Below, one piece after another: positions 1-5,722 of a DNA stretch of 5,829 bases. The notes beneath the pieces are model-generated. The model was not told the DNA's origin. It did no database searches and saw nothing but the letters and a program-made list of their open reading frames with translations. The translations under genes were made by a program, and so were the position numbers. Numbering within the stretch: the first letter of the stretch is position 1; each line of letters opens with the position of its first letter. The DNA is from Bifidobacteriaceae bacterium. GTDB taxonomy: Bacteria > Actinomycetota > Actinomycetes > Actinomycetales > WQXJ01. The DNA lies in contig JAISMT010000224.1 in NCBI GenBank assembly GCA_031276585.1, positions 1 to 5,829 on the forward strand. The letters are read 5' to 3'.

Positions 1-550
1 CAAAACCCATTCCGCCGGGCACCAAATGCAGCAAGCCATACAACAAATAGGCTCCCAAGCCACCAGCCCCAGCACGCAGTAGGGCTCCCCAATCTCCGGT
101 GGCCCAGCTGGCCAGAGCCAGCAGGACTGGAAGCACCAGATAGGAGGGCAGCACTATTCCGTTAGGCAAACGGCGTGTTTGAGCGTCAATTACTGTAAGC
201 ACCACGCTAATACCGGCTACATAGAGATAAGCCGGGATGGCGGCTACCGGACGCACCCCTAACACCACTAAAACAAACAAGGTAGCGGTGGCCAGTTCTA
301 TCACCGGATATAACTTAGAAATGGGTTCAGAACAACTACGGCATTTACCGTGTAATACCAGCCAAGAAACCACGGGAATGTTATCCCGGGGCCGGACTAA
401 AGCCTGGCAGCGGGGGCAACGGGACCGGGATTGCAACTGAATCCGCTGCGGCACCCGGACGGCCACCACTGTTAAGAAGGACCCCACCACTAAGCCCAGC
501 AACGCGGCGGCTAAGCCCCCAATCCAAACGTCAAGCCATTCAGGGGACAC
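1..550 (-). CDS. pilD: Prepilin peptidase / N-methyltransferase (GxGD family), C-terminus beyond window
   Basis: Inner-membrane aspartic protease that cleaves prepilin leaders after Gly and methylates the new N-terminus; its substrates are the four prepilins encoded just upstream. I translated this frame by hand, since it runs off the left edge. Visible in 183 codons: an N-terminal membrane segment ending in VGSFLTVVAVRVP (residues 22-34), the family signature; a tetracysteine zinc-type motif C45-X2-C48 and C70-X2-C73, typical of bifunctional peptidase/methyltransferases; several hydrophobic segments; and the first catalytic Asp, D122, in IDAQTRRLPN. The last visible residues, GGMGF followed by a codon beginning with G, lead into the second catalytic motif GxGD, which falls outside. 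GTG at 550 is chosen as start because GGAG lies 5 bases before it and it gives the usual short N-terminus. It overlaps the preceding gene's stop by 11 bases. Function is secure; only the start is inferred. Confidence 0.93.
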   Translation of the reverse strand, partial: MSPEWLDVWIGGLAAALLGLVVGSFLTVVAVRVPQRIQLQSRSRCPRCQALVRPRDNIPVVSWLVLHGKCRSCSEPISKLYPVIELATATLFVLVVLGVRPVAAIPAYLYVAGISVVLTVIDAQTRRLPNGIVLPSYLVLPVLLALASWATGDWGALLRAGAGGLGAYLLYGLLHLVPGGMGF

Positions 551-2579
551 GGCTACTCCGTACCACTTCGAGGGGTTCAACTTTATTGGACCACCCCACC
601 TGCCAAGACGAGTTTTGAATGGGGGGGAACAATAACGGCTGGCCGTCCACTAATGCCGGGTTGTAGGCGTAGCTTTTCTCGTAACCGCTGATCAGACTGC
701 CACTGAGGCTCCGCCACGCCACTACGCCACGGAAGTTCTGGGCAATAGACCCATACACTTCCAGCTTCCCTAACCGGCCCCGCCCGTCCAGCGCCCCCGG
801 ACCGGTTTTCCAATTTTGGAGCCGGAAACTGGCTTTAGCTGCGTAGATGGCAGCTTCTACCCGTAAGGTTTCACCGCCGCCGTAGTAATCCGTGGGTTCC
901 CAGCTCTGATCCCGGCGGCCCTCGGCTGGGATCTTAGGAATCCGTTCACCTCCCGGTTGGGTAGGGTCCGCCGTGAATTCATATTTCTGCAGCACGGGAT
1001 TGTAGATTTCCACCGCATGGCCCGCGGAGAGCCCTAACACGTCTTTAGTGTTATCCACCCCCACCAAGTCAGAAGTGATAATGATGGACCGAGCCGCCGC
1101 TACTGTGACCCGCCCTTCAAATTTTCCTTCCACAAACACATTTCCTAAACCGCGTTCCATATCTTGGGTGCGCATCATGGTTTCCGCCACATAGTTTTTG
1201 CCTAAGGGCGTGGTGGCGGTATAGGTGCCGCGCGGTAAGGTGCCGTCAATCCACCCGGCGGGAATTTGAAGCGTACCGTCAGTGTTTTTTTGGCCAGCGG
1301 TGGGCGTGAAGGAATCCACGTAGATCAGGCCCTGGTTGCCGGTGGGAATAGGTACTTCAGCACCTTCTGTGGAACGGAGCTGGTCTACCGAGCCGCATTG
1401 GGCAGCGTCATAACCGGTGGAGGCTTCCATGTCTTTGGACCAAACCCGCATCTTGGTGCCTTGGAAAATGATGCGGGTAGTACCCCGGTAACGGCACCCC
1501 GTTCCACTGTTCGCTATTTCTTTAGCATCTTGGGGAGCGGGTAGGGCTCTCACATTAGAGTGGGCTACCGTTACCGGGTCCGCCCAGTTTGCGCCTAGCC
1601 CTATCACGCATTGCTGCGGCTGCCCGGACTGGCATTTAGGGTCCGCGGTGGTGAATTCGCCGCTGATTCGGGCTCCGTTGACGGTAAAGGTGTCATTGGA
1701 GTGGATTTTGCCGTTCAGGGTGTCCCAAGTTTCAAAGGCCGGTTGTTGGCAGGCTCGGCTCACGTCAGCTTGGTAGTCGTGGTAGTAGCGCGGTTCCCGG
1801 AAACGGTCCTCTGGGGTGCCCGAGCCGGGGAAGTCCCGCAGTTCCCAGTGGTAGCTGAGTGGTATTAACGCTGGAGGTTGCCCCGGCAGATCGGCGGGTC
1901 GCGGCGGGTCCTCCCCCTGCCCGCCGCAAGCTGTGGAGGTGAGTTGCATGCCTCCAAAACCGCCATCGCCCATCGGGCCGTAATAGCCGTCGATGCCGAT
2001 GGGCGCGTAAGTGACCGGATCCCACGGGTCGGCTAGTTCGTAGTTGGAGATATAAAGCCAACCCGGCGTGGTTTCTCGCATCAGGTAGGCCTGGATGGAG
2101 CGCACTACTTGGCCGGCTCGTCCAGTGGCTATCACTTGGGCTTGGTCAGCACTGGCGTTGAAACTGGTCACCGCGTAGTGGTAGTACTGGCGGCCGCCTA
2201 GGTCTTCCGCCCATCCCACGGGGGTGGAATTTGACCATTCACAGATGGCAGCAAACACATCGGCTTCGAGGTGGGCGGGGCCTCCCGCAGCGGGGGCGGC
2301 ACAATATCCGGCGGGGTCTCCCGCGGCGTGGTCTGCGGCTACGTCTTCTAGAAAGCCGCCGTCAATCCGTAGGCGTGTTAGTAGATCGTTGAGAGCTGAT
2401 TGCGCTGCCGCTAAAGCTAGGTCCGTGTCCTGTTCCAGGCGGGAGGATTTGGTGGCAGCGCTGAGGGAAGCCGCGGATCCGAGCACTACCACCATCAAAA
2501 TGGTGAAGGCCGCCAACACTGCCACCATGGTCATACCGGTCTCGGTGCTAGCTCGGTGGCGATAGCTGCTGCGCCGCAT
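540..2579 (-). CDS. Large PilX/GspK-like prepilin lacking Glu+5
   Basis: Probably a minor pilin at or near the pilus tip. From the ATG at 2579 the protein has 679 residues. A basic 15-residue leader (MRRSSYRHRASTETG) precedes a hydrophobic helix beginning MTMVAVLAAFTILMVVVLG, so PilD should cut after G15. The residue at mature position +5 is Ala, not Glu, as in GspK-type tip pseudopilins. The rest is a large exported domain with a Gly-rich stretch (about 194-213), LNGKIHSND (288-296), VTVAA..SIIITSDLVG (491-507), VEAAIYA (574-580), YGSIAQNFRGVV (609-620) and GYEKSYAYN (632-640). I recall this motif order from large PilX-like proteins of Gram-positive and Deinococcus-type bacteria, where the beta-rich part has no known function. 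Eight cysteines (93, 113, 218, 277, 316, 324, 362, 395) could form disulfides outside the cell. An alternative ATG at 2594 adds five residues but has a poorer ribosome site. The chosen ATG overlaps the previous stop as TGATG, with GGAG nine bases upstream. Confidence 0.85.
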   Translation of the reverse strand: MRRSSYRHRASTETGMTMVAVLAAFTILMVVVLGSAASLSAATKSSRLEQDTDLALAAAQSALNDLLTRLRIDGGFLEDVAADHAAGDPAGYCAAPAAGGPAHLEADVFAAICEWSNSTPVGWAEDLGGRQYYHYAVTSFNASADQAQVIATGRAGQVVRSIQAYLMRETTPGWLYISNYELADPWDPVTYAPIGIDGYYGPMGDGGFGGMQLTSTACGGQGEDPPRPADLPGQPPALIPLSYHWELRDFPGSGTPEDRFREPRYYHDYQADVSRACQQPAFETWDTLNGKIHSNDTFTVNGARISGEFTTADPKCQSGQPQQCVIGLGANWADPVTVAHSNVRALPAPQDAKEIANSGTGCRYRGTTRIIFQGTKMRVWSKDMEASTGYDAAQCGSVDQLRSTEGAEVPIPTGNQGLIYVDSFTPTAGQKNTDGTLQIPAGWIDGTLPRGTYTATTPLGKNYVAETMMRTQDMERGLGNVFVEGKFEGRVTVAAARSIIITSDLVGVDNTKDVLGLSAGHAVEIYNPVLQKYEFTADPTQPGGERIPKIPAEGRRDQSWEPTDYYGGGETLRVEAAIYAAKASFRLQNWKTGPGALDGRGRLGKLEVYGSIAQNFRGVVAWRSLSGSLISGYEKSYAYNPALVDGQPLLFPPIQNSSWQVGWSNKVEPLEVVRSSRVP
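548..559 (-). promoter_or_regulatory. Shine-Dalgarno and GTG start of pilD
   Basis: On the minus strand GGAG (559-556) is followed by five bases and a GTG codon (550-548). The frame stays open upstream inside the preceding gene, so this site is what decides the start. The stop TGA of the preceding gene (542-540) lies just inside pilD, which suggests translational coupling. Confidence 0.6.
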
Positions 2580-3436
2580 CACAGGTTTCTCCATTCACTC
2601 ACGGTGAAGCGTTTCACCACGGTGGCGCTGACGGCATCGGCCGCGTTTTCTGCCCCCGCTACTGTGACCCGCAACTCAACCGCCTGGATCGATAACCGTT
2701 CGCTGGCCGAGTTCACCAACGTTGCCGCTTTACCGCCCTCCAAGTAGTAGGTAAAAATACCTTCTTTGGTTTCTACCACGTCGCGGGCCAGCAAAAACTC
2801 CTCAAATAGTTCCGGTGGGCAGGCCGCTTCCCCCGGGTTGCAGTACCGCCAAGTACCGGAGTTAGGGGGATCTTCCAACGGTTGGCGCACACAGCGGTAG
2901 AGCACGCCCGGAGCTGGTTTCCCGCCGCAGTCTTGTCCCAAAACTATGGTCACCTCGCTGAGCACATTTTTGGAGTCTTTACCGCTGTCTTGCAGGGCTG
3001 TCACTGCCAACGCCGAGTAGAACCGCATTTTCTTAGCGGTAGCCTCCGCGAATGCCGGGGTGGCCGGTTGGCCCGTACCAGCGGCGTTGGGAGCACTGGC
3101 ATAGGTCAGGGCATCTCCCAGCCATTGGCTTATTTGGCGGACACCATCCACCCGCTGCTGCCGGGCCAAGTTTTGGCCATCGGCTTGCGCCATCGACACG
3201 GTAACCGTAGTAACCAGGCCTAACACCACGGTGCCGATCAAACACACCATGATTAGTTCCGCCAAGGTGGTACCGGCATCCGGTGCCGCCCGGCTAATCC
3301 GCTGACGGGTAGGCCGATGCCGCCCCCACCAGTCCGTTCGCTGCCTTCGGTCGGTGGTTTGGCGCCTCTGGCAGGCCGCGCACCGCGAGCGCCCCGGAGC
3401 CCGATGGCGCGGATACAGTTGCAGTAACGGGATCAT
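2579..3436 (-). CDS. PilW/GspJ-like minor prepilin with long Arg-rich leader
   Basis: A minor pilin of 285 residues, probably part of the initiating tip complex with its two neighbours. The cleavage motif is DAG followed by TTLAELIMVCLIGTVVLGLV: G55 is the last leader residue and E60 is the conserved Glu+5. After the helix comes a coiled stretch (about 82-112, ending QISQWLGDALTYA) and a domain with four cysteines (170, 182, 199, 206). The C-terminus (AVELRVTV, then VVKRFTVSEWRNL) resembles the last strands of PilW/GspJ proteins, which often end in an Arg-Asn-containing tail. Position third among the prepilins also fits. The leader is odd: 55 residues with 14 Arg and a C19-x-x-C22 pair, where 6-25 residues is usual. 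No other start codon lies between this ATG and the cleavage site, and GGAG sits five bases upstream, so the long leader appears real. The ATG overlaps the preceding stop by four bases (ATGA). Confidence 0.85.
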   Translation of the reverse strand: MIPLLQLYPRHRAPGRSRCAACQRRQTTDRRQRTDWWGRHRPTRQRISRAAPDAGTTLAELIMVCLIGTVVLGLVTTVTVSMAQADGQNLARQQRVDGVRQISQWLGDALTYASAPNAAGTGQPATPAFAEATAKKMRFYSALAVTALQDSGKDSKNVLSEVTIVLGQDCGGKPAPGVLYRCVRQPLEDPPNSGTWRYCNPGEAACPPELFEEFLLARDVVETKEGIFTYYLEGGKAATLVNSASERLSIQAVELRVTVAGAENAADAVSATVVKRFTVSEWRNL

Positions 3437-4557
3437 TTGAGCTCCAACGTGACCGCATCCGGTCCGCCCGGCAAACCCACCCCAGAAACCTGTAAGGCGC
3501 CAGTTATGTGACCAAACTCACCATAAATTTTATAGTTTCCCGGATAAAGGTTATTCACTTTGACGGTGCTTTTACCGTTTAGCGGCACCAGTATTTCAGC
3601 ATCGCTAGGCGGATCAGTACGCTCCACAAAGATCACCTTCATGTCTTTATTCCAGTTAGAAATAGTTATTTCCAGGGAAGCAGCAATGGCGTAATTTTCA
3701 ATTTTCACCATTTGGGTTTGTCCTGCTATTACTCCAGAAACAGATTCAACCGTTATTTCTTTACCGGCCGGTGTCACATACTTGCCGGTTCCACTTCCCC
3801 CTAGCTTCACCGTGTAATCCGAGCCGCTCGGCTCCGGCTTCACCACAAACACGGTGCAACCTTTGGCGTCCGTGTTCTGGGTTTGGGGCGGTATACCAGG
3901 GCCTGTGACCTCAACCGGTACCCCTTTGCGGTAAACCGAACCAGCCGAATCAGGTGGACCCGTAACCGTTACCACCAGGAGAGCCGTACCCGCCTCCAGC
4001 CCCGGCCCGGACTCGGCTGCCGGAGCGAAGTATTTTGCTACCTCGTGCGGCCGAGCCCCCGGCCCAGCACTTTTCCAGCTCACAGCAACCCGCACCATGG
4101 TGCCATAACGGTCTGTTTCTGCATCTGGTTTGACGCAAGGCGAACCGGCTCCCACGAAATGCGGTTCAGCAGTGCGTTCTACCCGGTATTCCTCGCCGTC
4201 TAACGCGAAGGGATAATCCGGGTCAACGTGAGAACCTTGCAGTTCAGGGCTGCGGTTAGGGTTGATTACCTTGCCCCCACTCCCCTGGGCTAGCAGCTCA
4301 GCGGCCCCCAAAGGGGAACCGATGATCTGTTCGCCCACCAAACTCAACTCACGTTGGGCCAAACCATTCGCGGCAATCCGTGCCCGGTTGTCCGCACTAC
4401 TAGCCGCCCCGCTAGCTACCGCCACCAAGCCAGCCACTGAGAACATAGAAAGCAGAGCTACCGAGATCAACACTTCCACCATGGTGGAACCAATGTTGCG
4501 GTCCGCTGGACGCCATGGACTACGAGCGGAGCCACCAGAGCAAAATATCCAAGTCAT
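3433..4557 (-). CDS. Prepilin with C-terminal beta-sandwich-like modules (PilV/GspI position)
   Basis: A 374-residue pilus subunit. The leader ends RNIG (G23), followed by STMVEVLISVALLSMFSVAG, with Glu+5 at E28, so it should be processed by PilD and inserted through a hydrophobic helix (about 24-51). Residues 52-180 form a pilin-like head with C141. From about 192 the protein looks beta-rich: a module at 192-288 (strands TALLVVTVTG, KGVPVEVTGP, a Thr/Gly turn with C234, GSDYTVKL) resembling carboxypeptidase-regulatory or Cna-B folds, then a second at about 292-373 (LEITIS, VIFVER, STVKVNNLYPGNYKIY, VTLELK). Such modules in pilins usually serve surface display or adhesion; that role is inferred here. 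The codons for residues 260-360 are clearly richer in A+T than the surrounding genes. The ATG has AAGGGA six bases upstream. It is the first gene after the 96-base gap and hairpin behind the main pilin, and overlaps the next gene by four bases. Confidence 0.85.
   Translation of the reverse strand: MTWIFCSGGSARSPWRPADRNIGSTMVEVLISVALLSMFSVAGLVAVASGAASSADNRARIAANGLAQRELSLVGEQIIGSPLGAAELLAQGSGGKVINPNRSPELQGSHVDPDYPFALDGEEYRVERTAEPHFVGAGSPCVKPDAETDRYGTMVRVAVSWKSAGPGARPHEVAKYFAPAAESGPGLEAGTALLVVTVTGPPDSAGSVYRKGVPVEVTGPGIPPQTQNTDAKGCTVFVVKPEPSGSDYTVKLGGSGTGKYVTPAGKEITVESVSGVIAGQTQMVKIENYAIAASLEITISNWNKDMKVIFVERTDPPSDAEILVPLNGKSTVKVNNLYPGNYKIYGEFGHITGALQVSGVGLPGGPDAVTLELK
3434..3445 (-). promoter_or_regulatory. 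Shine-Dalgarno and coupled ATG of the PilW-like gene
   Basis: GGAG (3445-3442) lies inside the last codons of the upstream gene, five bases before the ATG (3436-3434), and that ATG shares ATGA with the upstream stop. This placement fixes the start and therefore the unusually long prepilin leader. Confidence 0.65.
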
Positions 4558-4591
4558 CTTGGGTCCCTTAAAGGTTTGGGCTCGCTGTAAT

Positions 4592-4633
4592 GGGACGTAG
4601 AGGGACCCCTGGTTGGCTGCCCCTCTACGTACC
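4592..4633 (-). terminator. Strong intergenic hairpin between pilin and minor pilins (attenuator-like)
   Basis: ACGTAGAGGG (4595-4604) and CCCTCTACGT (4621-4630) are perfect 10-base inverted arms. In minus-strand RNA the stem gains an inner G-U and C-G pair (12 pairs, 12-base loop) and, past one mismatch, two outer G-C pairs. It starts about 20 bases after the pilin stop and ends about 35 bases before the next start. No U-tract follows (CCCATTACAG), so it is not a textbook intrinsic terminator. It could be a partial terminator, an RNA-processing site or a 3' stabiliser that raises pilin output over the downstream genes. Confidence 0.6.
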
Positions 4634-4653
4634 TACTGCATGTTTACCTATGG

Positions 4654-5157
4654 TCAGGGCGTGCCGCTGGAGGAGCTGCAAGCACCCTTAGCAATTTGGG
4701 TGGTAGCGGAGATAAAGTACTGCCCTTTCTTCTCGCTGCCGTCTGGCTTAGTACCGCCCTTGTTGGACATAGAGATGCACCAGGTGGTCTTGTCATCTTC
4801 CAAAACTGGCGTACCTTCTAGCTCTACACCTTCACTGGCCGGACCAATCAAATTGTCCTTACTGGGAGCCTCGCCTGATTTGGAGGGGAAGTACCACACT
4901 TTCTTTCCCGAGAGGTCACCTTTAGCCGGAGCCGCTGGTGGTTTGTCGGTATGGTCGGTGTACCAAGCCGCCAGTTCTTTGGCCACCGCGGACAGATCGG
5001 CTTTAGTCTTAGAATCCTCCGCTTTGGCCCGCTGAGACAAGAACAGCGGTATAGCAATGGCCGCTAAAATGCCCATGATGATCACCACGATCAACAGCTC
5101 AACTAGCGAGAAGCCGTGGTCTCTTTCTTCCTTGTTACGCCAAATCCAGTTGGCCAT
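4654..5157 (-). CDS. pilA: Type IV pilin, probable major subunit
   Basis: Structural subunit of the pilus fibre, 167 residues. The 15-residue basic leader MANWIWRNKEERDHG is followed by FSLVELLIVVIIMGILAAIA, the classical class III signal: PilD cuts after G15, the mature protein begins with Phe, and E20 is Glu+5. The helix continues through IPLFLSQRAKAEDSKTKADL, a form common in actinobacterial pilins, into a head domain of about 100 residues. C127 and C160 bracket the C-terminal region and would form the D-loop disulfide; the tail is SSSSGTP. The mature length of 152 residues suits a major pilin. The ATG has GGAAGG eight bases upstream (5171-5166). Unlike the following genes it does not overlap its neighbour: a 96-base gap with a strong hairpin follows, and a long structured leader precedes it. 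Both fit separate, high-level control. That it is the major rather than a minor pilin is inferred from position, size and sequence; the pilin identity itself is secure. Confidence 0.93.
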   Translation of the reverse strand: MANWIWRNKEERDHGFSLVELLIVVIIMGILAAIAIPLFLSQRAKAEDSKTKADLSAVAKELAAWYTDHTDKPPAAPAKGDLSGKKVWYFPSKSGEAPSKDNLIGPASEGVELEGTPVLEDDKTTWCISMSNKGGTKPDGSEKKGQYFISATTQIAKGACSSSSGTP

Positions 5158-5165
5158 ATTCGCTG

Positions 5166-5171
5166 CCTTCC
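5166..5171 (-). promoter_or_regulatory. Shine-Dalgarno of the pilin gene
   Basis: Minus-strand GGAAGG lies eight bases before the pilin ATG. A nearby ATG just ahead of it (ATGGAAGG) is in another frame. The last leader hairpin (5187-5223) ends about 15 bases upstream, so the ribosome site is exposed unless an alternative fold captures it. Confidence 0.65.
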
Positions 5172-5186
5172 ATTCTCTTGGTGAAT

Positions 5187-5223
5187 ACCCAAAGTTCGGG
5201 AAAACATTACCCCTTCTTTGGGT
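5187..5223 (-). other. Two-tier hairpin just upstream of the pilin ribosome site
   Basis: ACCCAAAG (5187-5194) pairs perfectly with CTTTGGGT (5216-5223). Inside, minus-strand GGGG (5213-5210) can pair with UCCC (5201-5198), including one G-U that would be C-A on the other strand. The apical loop is eight bases. It ends about 15 bases before the Shine-Dalgarno, a position suited to influencing translation or mRNA stability. Confidence 0.5.
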
Positions 5224-5225
5224 TT

Positions 5226-5241
5226 GGTTGAATTCTCAACC
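5226..5241 (-). other. Short perfect hairpin in the pilin leader
   Basis: GGTTGA, a four-base loop GAAT, then TCAACC on the minus strand: a perfect 6-base-pair stem, two bases from the 5187-5223 hairpin. Confidence 0.45.
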
Positions 5242-5251
5242 GTAGATTGGG

Positions 5252-5293
5252 CTGCTCCAGGAATCTGGTTAACCAACCACACCCCTAGAGCAG
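5252..5293 (-). other. Long imperfect hairpin in the pilin leader
   Basis: In minus-strand RNA the 5' arm starts CUGCUC (5293-5288) and the 3' arm ends GAGCAG (5257-5252). Continuing inward come U-G, A-U, two G-C, two G-U and a U-A pair, one G-G mismatch, then UGGUU with AACCA closing a GGUU tetraloop (5274-5271). That is 18 pairs out of 19 positions in 42 bases. Three of the pairs are G-U and would be lost in the plus-strand transcript, which points to selection on minus-strand RNA. Confidence 0.55.
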
Positions 5294-5360
5294 TAACAGT
5301 GGTTTTATCTCCGGGTTTCCTTAACCTGGCGTCTGGTGCCACTAAGGTCAACACGGGTAC

Positions 5361-5386
5361 GGAATGTGGATATAACTCCACCTTCC
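5361..5386 (-). other. Hairpin in the middle of the pilin leader
   Basis: On the minus strand GGAA, a G-A mismatch, then GTGGA with TCCAC around a GTTATA loop, closed by TTCC: nine pairs in 26 bases. Confidence 0.4.
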
Positions 5387-5456
5387 TAAAGCCACTCATC
5401 TGCGGTGTTACAGCCATGTTAGGTGAGTTATTCCCCGTGATCCAATACCAGCACTG

Positions 5457-5490
5457 TGGGCTGCCAGCCAGGAACAAGCCAACCAGCCCA
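5457..5490 (-). other. Hairpin in the upstream part of the pilin leader
   Basis: TGGGCTG and CAGCCCA are perfect 7-base inverted arms around a 20-base loop rich in repeated TGGCT/GGCTGG units. The low-complexity loop makes chance pairing more likely here than for the proximal hairpins. Confidence 0.35.
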
Positions 5491-5558
5491 AGCCTCTGAC
5501 CTGCACATACGTTACCATCTTCGGTGTTACTCGTCACTGTAAACCAGCCAATTTAGGA

Positions 5559-5597
5559 ATTTAGACCTAGGTTTCAGTGTTTTCATAGGACCTAAAT
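5559..5597. repeat. Interrupted inverted repeat in the promoter zone (possible operator)
   Basis: ATTTAG-a-CCTA (5559-5569) faces TAGG-ac-CTAAAT (5586-5597) across 16 bases. Further TTTAGG copies sit at 5552-5557 and 5615-5620, giving a small cluster of the same motif in both orientations. It lies just downstream of the best -10 candidate, where a repressor site or a 5'-end hairpin could be. Confidence 0.35.
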
Positions 5598-5599
5598 GA

Positions 5600-5629
5600 A
5601 TTGTAATACCAAGGGTTTAGGCATAAAAA
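5600..5629 (-). promoter_or_regulatory. Weak candidate promoter for the pilin operon
   Basis: Minus-strand TACAAT (5605-5600) matches the -10 consensus in five of six bases. The -35 at an 18-base spacing is only TTTTTA (5629-5624), a poor match. It lies in the most AT-rich part of the window (about one third GC by hand count over 5571-5690). If used, the leader would be about 435 bases. Confidence 0.22.
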
Positions 5630-5722
5630 ACTGGTAACAAATTAAGCACCAATTCAATAAAGCCCATATATCATGGCAGGTCATTAGTGTACGCGGTTAA
5701 CACCCCCTCCAAACCGGTGGCC

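Larger units (their letters stand above)
5158..5593 (-). promoter_or_regulatory. Candidate long structured 5' leader of the pilin mRNA
   Basis: About 430 bases separate the pilin start from the AT-rich promoter-like zone, with no gene I can support. Read as minus-strand RNA the stretch contains at least five stem-loops: 5457-5490, 5361-5386, 5252-5293, 5226-5241 and 5187-5223, the last three almost back to back just before the ribosome site. Weaker pairing (5298-5302 with 5339-5343) may close a larger domain. I do not see the conserved GEMM c-di-GMP riboswitch core or another class I know. It may be a cis-regulatory leader, an mRNA-stabilising 5' UTR, or a separate small RNA. The transcript start is inferred, not seen. 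Confidence 0.4.

Noticed and set aside
237..440. Plus-strand 67-codon frame at the left end
   Set aside because: It is the antisense shadow of the PilD tetracysteine region, whose family motifs are unmistakable on the minus strand.
2224..2565. Plus-strand 113-codon frame opposite the large prepilin
   Set aside because: It is antisense to the leader and N-terminal helix of the PilX-like gene and has no features of its own.
4592..4633. Canonical Rho-independent terminator after the pilin
   Set aside because: The stem is strong but no U-rich run follows on the minus strand, and the downstream minor pilins have no obvious promoter of their own, so read-through is likely.
5457..5490. Insertion-sequence end or attachment site suggested by the inverted repeats
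   Set aside because: No transposase, integrase, target duplication or tRNA is present in the window; the repeats fit RNA hairpins better.
5218..5499. Plus-strand open frame of 93 codons with a TTG start
   Set aside because: It has no clear ribosome site, no known motif, and covers the same bases as the minus-strand leader; an in-frame stop lies shortly upstream at 5182.
5103..5537. Minus-strand open frame of 144 codons starting with GTG upstream of and overlapping the pilin start
   Set aside because: It repeatedly uses AGG for Arg, unlike the pilus genes, runs 55 bases into the pilin gene in another frame, shows no recognisable domain and lies over the hairpin-rich leader. It is not fully excluded; ribosome profiling or conservation of the frame would decide.
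5158..5593. GEMM (c-di-GMP-I) riboswitch in front of the pilin
   Set aside because: The conserved core and tetraloop-receptor pattern that I know for this class are not visible on either strand, so only an unclassified leader is claimed.
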